NCBI GenBank assembly: GCA_028691175.1
Contig: JAQUZU010000043.1
Coordinates: 1 to 14,499 of the forward strand
Length of the DNA: 14,499 nucleotides
Source of the DNA: Candidatus Kapaibacterium sp.
Lineage (GTDB): Bacteria; Bacteroidota; Ignavibacteria; Kapaibacteriales; UBA2268
Direction of reading: 5' to 3'
The notes under the pieces were generated by a model. That model made no database searches. It worked only from the letters and a program-made list of their open reading frames with translations, and was not told where the DNA came from. This document shows positions 8,188-14,499 of the stretch, one piece after another. Numbering within the stretch: the first letter of the stretch is position 1; each line of letters opens with the position of its first letter. The position numbers and the translations under genes were made by a program.

Positions 8188-8928
8188 ATGGGCAAAATAT
8201 ATTTCATTTCCGACGTGCATCTGGGTTTTTTCGAGCGCACAATCGATAAAAAACGCGAGGATCTTTTGCTCGCATGCCTGAATAATATCAAATCCGACTG
8301 TGATCGTCTAATTATAGTTGGTGATTTTTTTGATTATTGGTTTGAATGGAAGTACGCAATTCCACGATACTTTTATCGCACACTTGCACTACTCGCCGAC
8401 TTCCGTGCTTCAAACATTAAAATCCACTACTTGATGGGCAATCACGATTTCGGACACGTAAACTTCTTTAGAGACGAACTCGGAATTGAAATCAACCGCG
8501 ATACAGCCGAATACGAATTTTTCGGAAAAAAATTCTTCATCTTCCACGGCGACGGTTTGGCATACAAAGATGGCCCATATCGCCTCCTGAAAAAAATTTT
8601 GCGAAACCGCTTTAATTTGAAGTTATACACGCACCTGCTTCACCCGGATTGTGCAATAAAATTCGCCTCGAATACTTCGAATAAAAGTAGAAAATACACC
8701 TCAAGCCAGAAAAAATACGGCGAAAAGGACGGCATGAAAGACTTTGCTGAAGCGAAAATCGCCGAGGGATTCGACTACGTAATCATGGGACACCGGCACA
8801 AACTTGAAACCGTACAATTTGCCGGCGGAACATATATCAATCTCGGCGACTGGTTCAAAACGCCCGGATTATGGGCTTTCGACGAAAACGGATTCGAATT
8901 TCTGCAGGCTGAGAAATTAGCGGAATAA
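8188..8928 (+). CDS. lpxH: UDP-2,3-diacylglucosamine diphosphatase (LpxH-type metallophosphoesterase)
   Basis: A 246-residue calcineurin-type metallophosphoesterase. LpxH cleaves UDP-2,3-diacylglucosamine to lipid X and UMP in lipid A synthesis, at the inner face of the cytoplasmic membrane. Metal motifs in order: DVH (9-11), GDFFDYW (45-51), GNHD (84-87), HGD (120-122) and GHRH (201-204). DYW after the second motif and the helical insert at about 125-185 (RLLKKILRN, THLLHPDCAIKFA) are as expected for LpxH rather than for general phosphodiesterases. The ATG follows the phosphatase stop codon with no gap, and only a weak GGA lies upstream, so translation may be coupled. It implies an outer membrane with lipid A. 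The related lipid-pyrophosphatase function of distant homologues cannot be excluded from sequence alone. Confidence 0.82.
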   Translation: MGKIYFISDVHLGFFERTIDKKREDLLLACLNNIKSDCDRLIIVGDFFDYWFEWKYAIPRYFYRTLALLADFRASNIKIHYLMGNHDFGHVNFFRDELGIEINRDTAEYEFFGKKFFIFHGDGLAYKDGPYRLLKKILRNRFNLKLYTHLLHPDCAIKFASNTSNKSRKYTSSQKKYGEKDGMKDFAEAKIAEGFDYVIMGHRHKLETVQFAGGTYINLGDWFKTPGLWAFDENGFEFLQAEKLAE

Positions 8929-9044
8929 AGTCTCCCACTCAAAACACGGCAACATAGCAGATTCAATTTCTTTATCCTTACATTACTATGCACTAAAAAA
9001 AATCTATTTTCGTCTTGAAATATCAACATAACACAGGCGACAAC
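8929..9044 (+). other. Intergenic gap between lpxH and the J-domain gene
   Basis: 116 AT-rich bases, the largest gap within the rightward gene set. I see no stable hairpin followed by a T-run. A weak promoter can be drawn: TTCAAT (8962-8967), 16 bases, TACTAT (8984-8989). If real, it would start a second transcript for the J-domain to GH13 genes; the match is poor and could be chance. Confidence 0.3.
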
Positions 9045-9419
9045 ATGGATCAGATTTTTAGACGAATAAAAAATATTGCAAAGTCATATATAAACGACAC
9101 GGACGCGGAAAGAATAATCAATTCGGACGACGACGAATTGCGTAAAATCATTGACAATCTGAATGCAGAACCGACAAAGCACGCGAAACAGAAATCAACG
9201 CCACAGCCCAAACCGGAAGAGCAACTTCCACCGGAAGTCATTGACGCATACCGTGCCCTCGGTTTAAATTTTAGTGCGGGAGCAGATGAAATAAAGTCTG
9301 CCTATAAAGCAAAAATTAAGTTGGTTCATCCGGATGCTGCCGGGAATGTTGCCGGCGATGACCGCGCAGTGCGATTAAATCAGGCGTATAACACACTGAA
9401 GAAATACAGGAATTTTTAG
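9045..9419 (+). CDS. Small J-domain (DnaJ-like) protein
   Basis: A 124-residue protein with a J domain at its C-terminal end (about 62-124). J domains stimulate the ATPase of Hsp70 chaperones. The diagnostic HPD is at 95-97 (KLVHPDAAG), preceded by helix II EIKSAYKAKIK and followed by helix III RAVRLNQAYNTLKKY. The first 60 residues are charged, with a helical start and a Lys/Pro/Gln-rich linker (47-60), and match nothing I recognise. It lacks the Gly/Phe, zinc-finger and substrate-binding parts of DnaJ, so it is a specialised co-chaperone. ATG 9045 is preferred over an in-frame TTG at 9015, because the ATG has an AGG just upstream and the extra residues would be nondescript. The rhodanese gene begins at the very next base after its stop. 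Confidence 0.82.
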   Translation: MDQIFRRIKNIAKSYINDTDAERIINSDDDELRKIIDNLNAEPTKHAKQKSTPQPKPEEQLPPEVIDAYRALGLNFSAGADEIKSAYKAKIKLVHPDAAGNVAGDDRAVRLNQAYNTLKKYRNF

Positions 9420-10058
9420 ATGGAATGGAAGTCGATACTTAAAGATACACTGTCTGTCTGCGTTGTTGCGTCGCTTTTGGGCTTAGCCTATAATTTTTAT
9501 TCCGACCATACATTGCCAATTTTCCACGAAGACAAGAAATTGGATTACGTCGATGAAAACGCACTTTTCAGCAAAAATAATTCGATTGATACAACCGGCA
9601 CACACACCGTAACTACCGAGAACGCACGCGAAATCATTGATAGCCTGAAAGGGCAACAAACTCCGGCTGATACGCTGAAAAAGGCTGCAGAAACGAAAAA
9701 CGAACAAGTAACCGACGTTCAAGCGCCGAAATCTCATTTCATCAATTTGAAGTTGTTCAAAAAATACATTTCAGATTCGCGAATTGTGCTGATCGACTCA
9801 CGTTCGCCGGAAGTATATGCTGAAGGACACATCGGAAAAGCAAAAAATATTTTTCCGCTCGCGGAGGACCGTGACCAATACCTGACCTCTCTCATGATGC
9901 TCCCGCGCGACAAAACAATAATCATTTATTGCGATGGCGGCAATTGCGACCTAAGCGATCACGTTTATGAGGATTTAAAAAATTTCGATTATCAAAACGT
10001 ATTTATTTACCAGGGTGGCTGGGAAGAATGGACTCGGAATGCAAGTCATAAACAGTAA
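9420..10058 (+). CDS. Membrane-anchored rhodanese-like protein
   Basis: A 212-residue protein with one N-terminal membrane segment (about 9-25, LSVCVVASLLGLAYNFY), a low-complexity spacer (30-105) and a rhodanese domain (about 106-208). Rhodaneses move sulfane sulfur through a persulfide on the active-site Cys. That Cys is C171 at the start of the loop CDGGNCDLS; a second Cys (C176) lies in the same loop. Other rhodanese signatures are LIDSRSPEVYAEGHIGKA (124-141) and the closing YQGGWEEW (197-204). With a short, slightly positive N-terminus the catalytic domain is probably outside the cytoplasmic membrane. Rhodaneses of this shape often sit next to a DoxX-type membrane protein, but none is here. 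AGGAA at 9408-9412, seven bases upstream, supports the start. The 3' end overlaps the next gene by 20 bases. Confidence 0.85.
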   Translation: MEWKSILKDTLSVCVVASLLGLAYNFYSDHTLPIFHEDKKLDYVDENALFSKNNSIDTTGTHTVTTENAREIIDSLKGQQTPADTLKKAAETKNEQVTDVQAPKSHFINLKLFKKYISDSRIVLIDSRSPEVYAEGHIGKAKNIFPLAEDRDQYLTSLMMLPRDKTIIIYCDGGNCDLSDHVYEDLKNFDYQNVFIYQGGWEEWTRNASHKQ

Positions 10059-11277
10059 ATATTTCGATCGCGATTTCTATCGATCAATCCAGCGAAAATT
10101 TGGTATAATCGGCTCGTCGGAGGCACTTTTAGAAGTAATTCATCTTCTAAATCAGGCGGCACCGACCGATCTCGCAGTATTAATCGACGGTGAAACCGGA
10201 ACCGGAAAAGAGGTCTTCGCAAAGGCTTTGCACGGACTGAGCAAACGAAAGAAATTCCGGTTTGTCAGTGTTAACTGCGGTGCAATTCCGGAAAACCTGC
10301 TTGAGTCCGAACTATTCGGACACGAAAAAGGAGCATTTACAAGTGCTGTCGATAAAAGCCAAGGCTTTTTTGAAGTTGCTGATAACGGCACAATTTTTCT
10401 CGACGAAATCGGCGAAATGCCACTCAGCACACAGGTAAAACTTCTGCGAGTACTCGAGACCGGCGAATTTTCCAGCGTCGGATCTTCGGTTGTCAAACAG
10501 GTAAATATACGTATAGTTGCCGCTACGAACCGCAACTTGGAGCAAGAAGTTTCAAAAGGAAATTTCCGTCAAGACTTGTATTTTCGCCTAAAATCGGTAA
10601 TAATTCACCTGCCTCCACTTCGTGAACGTCCGGAGGACATTCCGGAATTAGTCCACTTTTTTGCTTCTCGTGCATGCGAGAAGCTCGGTATTACTTTCGA
10701 GGGAATTACTCCGGAAGCGGTAAATTTATTGCAAAATATGTCGTGGCCGGGCAACGTCCGCGAACTGCGAAATACAATCGAAACTACAATCGGGCTAGAA
10801 CAGTGTTCGGTTATTCGTCCGGAAAATTTGCGCTCATACATAACGCCGGCTCTTCCCTCTCCGCAATATTTTCCGATTCCGCCGGAAAATTCGCTTATTC
10901 CGCAAGCACCGCCGGTAGAGCCTTCGGAAAAACTCGAACTCGAAATTATCTTCCGCACATTGCTCGACATGCAAAGCCAATTGAAAGAAATGCAGCGCGG
11001 GATGCACGGTCTGGCAATCAAAATCGACTCTGTACAGGCACATTTAGACGATATGACTGCCACTGAGTTCACACCAACAATCACGACGGAACATGTTTCG
11101 GACGACGCTGACAACAAATCTCTTAATCTCGCCGACAACGAAAAAGAATTAATTTTAACTGCTCTGCGACGCTTCAGCGGCTCGCGACGTCTTGCGGCAA
11201 AAGCACTCGGCATCAGCGAGCGCACGCTCTATCGCAAACTCGGAGATTACGATATTCTAACGGGATTTAACGCATAA
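10039..11277 (+). CDS. Sigma-54-type AAA+ transcription activator without receiver domain
   Basis: A 412-residue bacterial enhancer-binding protein (numbers from ATG 10039; a GTG at 10015 would add eight residues). AAA+ core about 22-250: Walker A GETGTGKE (51-58), sigma-54 contact loop GAFTSA (98-103; consensus GAFTGA), Walker B GTIFLDEIGEMP (117-128), the arginine-rich PPLRERPEDIP (192-202) and WPGNVREL (236-243). A Pro-rich linker (270-295) and a helical stretch (297-340, LLDMQSQLKEMQRGMHGL) follow. A Fis-type helix-turn-helix lies at about 378-403 (SGSRRLAAKALGISERTLYRKL). There is no N-terminal receiver, GAF or PAS domain; only about 20 residues precede the AAA+ core, so it may be constitutive or controlled by a partner. 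The start overlaps the rhodanese end by 20 bases, and the stop shares one base with the uvrC start. Targets unknown; no clear -24/-12 promoter was noticed in the gaps of this window. Confidence 0.88.
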   Translation: MQVINSKYFDRDFYRSIQRKFGIIGSSEALLEVIHLLNQAAPTDLAVLIDGETGTGKEVFAKALHGLSKRKKFRFVSVNCGAIPENLLESELFGHEKGAFTSAVDKSQGFFEVADNGTIFLDEIGEMPLSTQVKLLRVLETGEFSSVGSSVVKQVNIRIVAATNRNLEQEVSKGNFRQDLYFRLKSVIIHLPPLRERPEDIPELVHFFASRACEKLGITFEGITPEAVNLLQNMSWPGNVRELRNTIETTIGLEQCSVIRPENLRSYITPALPSPQYFPIPPENSLIPQAPPVEPSEKLELEIIFRTLLDMQSQLKEMQRGMHGLAIKIDSVQAHLDDMTATEFTPTITTEHVSDDADNKSLNLADNEKELILTALRRFSGSRRLAAKALGISERTLYRKLGDYDILTGFNA

Positions 11278-13127
11278 TGGCAGATTTACCGGCATCAGAA
11301 ATTCCGGAGATACTTGCAATTAAACTGCGAAATCTGCCGACAAATCCGGGCGTATATCAATATAAAAACGCTAACGGAAAAATCATTTATATCGGAAAAG
11401 CGAAAAATCTCAAGAACCGCGTTATGTCCTACTTTCGCGGGAAGAACCACAACGCAAAAACCGTTGCACTACTCCGCAAAATTGCCGACATCGAACTTAC
11501 CGTCGTAAATTCCGAAGCCGAGGCGCTAATTCTCGAAGATAACCTTATTAAGCAACACAAGCCGCAGTATAATATTATGCTGCGCGACGACAAAACTTAT
11601 CCGTATGTACGGGTTACAAACGAGGAATTTCCGCGAATATTCAAGACACGGAAAGTAATTCGCGACGGTTCAAAATATTTCGGTCCATATACGGAAATAC
11701 ATCATCTGAATTTTATGCTTCGTTTACTGCGAAGTTTGCTTAAATTCCGTTCGTGCCAAAAGACAATGACGGAGCAGGAAGTTGCAAAAGGCAAGTTCAA
11801 AGTATGCCTGAATTACCACATCAAAAAATGCAGCGGAGCGTGTGGCGGGTATATTTCTCGCAGCGAGTATAACGGGAATATTCAGTCCGCCGTGCATATT
11901 TTGCAGGGTAAAACACACGAACTCGAAGTTAAACTGCGCGAGCAAATGATAAAATATTCCGAAAGTCTGGAATTTGAGAAAGCCGGCGAAATCCACAAAC
12001 AACTGCAGCTTTTAGAGAATTATTCCATCAACCAAAAAATCGTTACAACCGAATTAATCGACCGCGACGTAGTAGGAATTGCCCGAATCGAAAATGCGGC
12101 GTGTTCGCTTATTTTCATGATTCGCGAGGGCAAACTAATCGCCAAAAAGCATTTCATTATCACAAGTGCGGCACAACAATCCGACGCAGAAATTATTCAG
12201 GCAACGCTGGAAAAGTGGTATTTGGAAGCGGAAATCATTCCGCGCGAAATCCTAGTTCCGGTCGAACCGGAGGAACCGGAATTTTTGCTTGGTTGGCTGA
12301 AGGAAAAGCGTGGACGGACTCTCGAACTGCTTTTACCGCAGATTGGCGATAAAAAGAAACTCGTTACATTAGCTTCGGCAAATGCGGAATTTATGTTGCG
12401 CGAATATTTCATTACAATCGCCAAGAAAGATAAATTGCAAAATAAAGCCGTGCTCGCATTGCAAAACGATTTGCGTTTGCCGCGCATTCCGATTCATATA
12501 GAGTGTTTTGATAACTCGCACTTGCAGGGTACAGACTACGTTTCGTCGATGGTTTGCTTCAAAGACGGCAAGCCAAAGAAATCGGAATACCGAAAATATA
12601 AGCTCAAATACGTTGACGGCAACGACGATTTTGCGGCAATGCGCGAAGTTGTATCTAGGCGATACAGCCGATTGGTAAACGAAAAACTGCCGCTACCGGA
12701 TTTGATTATTGTAGATGGTGGCAAAGGGCAACTTTCTTCCGCAATTGAAATTCTCGAAGACCTCGGAATTATGGACAAAGTATCCGTAATCGGCTTGGCA
12801 AAACGTCTGGAGGAAGTTTTTATACCACACGAAAGCGATTCGATTCTCTTGCCGAAAGACTCCGCCGGACTGAAATTAATTCAGCAATTACGCGATGAAG
12901 CTCACCGTTTTGCTATTACTTTTCACCGTCAGCTACGGGAGAAACGCACTATCAAAACTGAACTAACCGATATTCCGGGCATAGGAGAAAAAACTGCCGT
13001 CAAATTGCTGAAAAAATTCGGGTCTGTCGCCGCAATTCGCGAACTAACGCTCGAAAGCCTTGAATCGTCAGTCGGTATCAAAATCGGGAACTCAATTTTC
13101 AATTACTTTCACAACAAAGCTGAATGA
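11277..13127 (+). CDS. uvrC: Excinuclease ABC subunit C
   Basis: A 616-residue UvrC, the dual-incision nuclease of nucleotide excision repair, acting with UvrA and UvrB at bulky DNA lesions. Domains in order: GIY-YIG nuclease (about 18-102; GVY 25-27, YIG 38-40, R48) for the 3' incision; a Cys-rich segment with C160, C177, C185 and C189, matching the [4Fe-4S] ligands described in UvrC; UVR/UvrB-binding motif (about 227-248); RNase H-like endonuclease (about 400-555) with D412 (FDNSH), D480 (IIVDGGKGQL) and H543 (DEAHRF) for the 5' incision; and a C-terminal helix-hairpin-helix pair (about 563-610, DIPGIGEKTAVKLLKKFGS). Length and all key residues are normal. The ATG overlaps the preceding stop codon (TAATG), and the stop overlaps the next ATG (ATGA), so it is translationally coupled on both sides. 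Confidence 0.97.
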   Translation: MADLPASEIPEILAIKLRNLPTNPGVYQYKNANGKIIYIGKAKNLKNRVMSYFRGKNHNAKTVALLRKIADIELTVVNSEAEALILEDNLIKQHKPQYNIMLRDDKTYPYVRVTNEEFPRIFKTRKVIRDGSKYFGPYTEIHHLNFMLRLLRSLLKFRSCQKTMTEQEVAKGKFKVCLNYHIKKCSGACGGYISRSEYNGNIQSAVHILQGKTHELEVKLREQMIKYSESLEFEKAGEIHKQLQLLENYSINQKIVTTELIDRDVVGIARIENAACSLIFMIREGKLIAKKHFIITSAAQQSDAEIIQATLEKWYLEAEIIPREILVPVEPEEPEFLLGWLKEKRGRTLELLLPQIGDKKKLVTLASANAEFMLREYFITIAKKDKLQNKAVLALQNDLRLPRIPIHIECFDNSHLQGTDYVSSMVCFKDGKPKKSEYRKYKLKYVDGNDDFAAMREVVSRRYSRLVNEKLPLPDLIIVDGGKGQLSSAIEILEDLGIMDKVSVIGLAKRLEEVFIPHESDSILLPKDSAGLKLIQQLRDEAHRFAITFHRQLREKRTIKTELTDIPGIGEKTAVKLLKKFGSVAAIRELTLESLESSVGIKIGNSIFNYFHNKAE

Positions 13128-14499
13128 AAAATTTCAATGCAATTCTTGCCGAACTTAAAAAACTAAAAAATAGTGCCATAAATAATTGCGAGTACGCTGT
13201 GCCGAGTCTCTGGATAACATCCGGAGATGCCCCAAAAACATTCCGCCCGATAGATTATTTTATCTCGCAGTTTGAAAATATCGTCTCTGCACAAACCACA
13301 CCAACGAAAGCAAAACCGCTTTCGGACGCGATAATTTACAATATGATGCCGCGTTATACCACGGCATTTGACCATTTTCCGGAAAATTCGTCGGTACATT
13401 ACACCGACTTCAACCACGCCGGCTCGTTGCTGAAAACTATTGCACTTCTGCCCTATCTGAAATCTATCGGAACAGATATTTTGTATTTTCTGCCACTTTT
13501 TGCAATCGGAAAACAAAGCCCGAAAGGAAATCTCGGCTCGGTATATTCGATTAGGAACGCATATAAATTCGACGAAAATCTTGCGGAACCGTTTCTCAAA
13601 ACAGACTTGGAAATTCAATTCAAGGCTTTGGTCGAAGCGGCGCATTTGCTTGGAATTAAAGTAGTTACGGAGTTTATTTTCCGGACTGCGGCGACGGATT
13701 CGGATTTGATACCGAAACATCCGGATTGGTTCTATTGGATTAAAGAAGCGGATTACGAGAATTTCCGTGCTCCGGAATTTCAGCCGGACACATTGTCGGA
13801 AATCAAGCAAAAAGTCAAAAATAAAGACTTCAGCGAACTTCACACACCATCGAAAGAATATATCGCACAATTTTCTACTCCGCCAGAGAGCGTAATTTAC
13901 GACGGCAACAAATATGTCGGCATCACAAAATCCGGCGAAAGAGTTGTTGTTCCCAGTGCCTTTGCAGACTGGCCACCCGACGATAACCAGCCGGTTTGGA
14001 GCGACGTTACGTATTTCAACATGTATTCCGACACACATTTTAACTATATGGCATATAATACTATCCGTATGTATGACAATAAGTTACGTACAGGTGGAAC
14101 ACTCCGTCGCGATTTACGGGATTATATTCTCGGCATCGTACCTGATTACATTCGTGAGTATGGAATTGACGGAATCATGCTCGATATGGGACACGCATTG
14201 CCGGAAGAAATTCGCACCGGCATTATCACGGAGGCTCGAAAATGCAAGCCGGACTTTTTGCTGATCGAAGAGAATTTTATTCCGACCGAGACTTCAAAAG
14301 CAGACGGATTCAACGCAGTGGTCGGGTATTTGCCGTTCGATTTCGCATGCTGCGACAAAATGCGCGGTTTTGCATATCGAATTGCCGAAAGCGATTTGCC
14401 GATTTTAAGTTTTGCAACGGCTGAAACTCACAACACCAAACGCACGCAGTCATATTTTCGCAACCCGAAATTCTCCGAAATGATTTGGTCAATTTCTTC
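13124..14499 (+). CDS. GlgE-like GH13 (alpha-amylase family) protein, 3' end cut by window
   Basis: An open frame of 458 residues running off the window end. It resembles the catalytic barrel of alpha-amylase family enzymes, closest by eye to GlgE maltosyltransferases (GH13_3): IYNMMPRYT (about 71-79), LPYLKSIGTDILYFLPLFAIGK, KGNLGSVYSI, and a KHPDWFYW block. Later motifs are GIMLDMGHALP with candidate nucleophile D354, FLLIEENF with candidate acid E382 or E383, and AETHNTKRT with H436. The Arg two residues before the nucleophile, nearly invariant in GH13 (GxRxD), is Met352 here, so activity is uncertain. The N-terminal immunoglobulin-like part of true GlgE is reduced to about 65 residues. 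A related role in glucan or maltodextrin metabolism is inferred only. The start overlaps the uvrC stop by four bases (ATGA), with no visible ribosome site, implying coupled translation. Confidence 0.72.
   Translation, partial: MKNFNAILAELKKLKNSAINNCEYAVPSLWITSGDAPKTFRPIDYFISQFENIVSAQTTPTKAKPLSDAIIYNMMPRYTTAFDHFPENSSVHYTDFNHAGSLLKTIALLPYLKSIGTDILYFLPLFAIGKQSPKGNLGSVYSIRNAYKFDENLAEPFLKTDLEIQFKALVEAAHLLGIKVVTEFIFRTAATDSDLIPKHPDWFYWIKEADYENFRAPEFQPDTLSEIKQKVKNKDFSELHTPSKEYIAQFSTPPESVIYDGNKYVGITKSGERVVVPSAFADWPPDDNQPVWSDVTYFNMYSDTHFNYMAYNTIRMYDNKLRTGGTLRRDLRDYILGIVPDYIREYGIDGIMLDMGHALPEEIRTGIITEARKCKPDFLLIEENFIPTETSKADGFNAVVGYLPFDFACCDKMRGFAYRIAESDLPILSFATAETHNTKRTQSYFRNPKFSEMIWSIS

Noticed and set aside
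10605..11225. 206-codon minus-strand open frame inside the sigma-54 activator gene
   Set aside because: Ser/Arg-rich translation without domains; the plus-strand frame encodes a complete AAA+ and helix-turn-helix protein.
13163..14038. 291-codon minus-strand open frame opposite the GH13-like gene
   Set aside because: Its translation is Arg/Phe/Cys-rich with no known motifs, as expected for a shadow of the GH13-like reading frame, which has recognisable motifs.

Overview
The window looks like chromosomal DNA from a Gram-negative, probably anaerobic or fermentative bacterium of moderate-to-low GC content. The Gram-negative inference rests on an LpxH-type lipid A enzyme and on exported proteins with Sec signals. 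The anaerobe inference rests on a putative sensory [FeFe]-hydrogenase. Gene style (a RecX with a long N-terminal part, signal-bearing TldD-like proteins, a GlgE-like GH13 protein) would fit the Bacteroidota/Chlorobiota-like (FCB) side of the tree, but several genes have clear GGAG-type ribosome binding sites and the phylum is only a guess. Coding density is very high; no stretch over 300 bases lacks a gene, and no rRNA, tRNA, CRISPR array or insertion sequence was seen.

Left part (about 94-4225, minus strand): a compact three-gene operon read right to left. It holds an exported TldD/PmbA-family metallopeptidase with an intact zinc site, then 13 bases later a second exported TldD-like paralogue that has lost every metal ligand, then 3 bases later recX. 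A 174-base AT-rich divergent region (4226-4399) separates this operon from everything to its right.

Middle part (4400-8928, plus strand): thpR (2'-5' RNA ligase/cyclic phosphodiesterase family), then a two-gene putative hydrogen-sensing module, then lpxH. The module is a HydS-type sensory [FeFe]-hydrogenase (two ferredoxin clusters, H-cluster domain with altered outer-sphere residues, another four-Cys cluster motif, PAS domain) followed by a SpoIIE/PP2C phosphatase with an extra C-terminal domain. The likely logic is that the hydrogenase senses H2 or redox state and the phosphatase relays this by dephosphorylating a partner-switching protein that is not encoded in this window.

Right part (9045 to the window end, plus strand): after a 116-base gap comes a tightly packed set: a small J-domain protein, a membrane-anchored rhodanese, a sigma-54-type AAA+ activator with no receiver domain and a variant GAFTSA loop, uvrC, and a GlgE-like GH13 protein cut off by the window end. 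Junctions here are zero-gap or overlapping, so co-transcription is likely.

The two most interesting items are the active/inactive exported TldD-like pair and the HydS-phosphatase pair.
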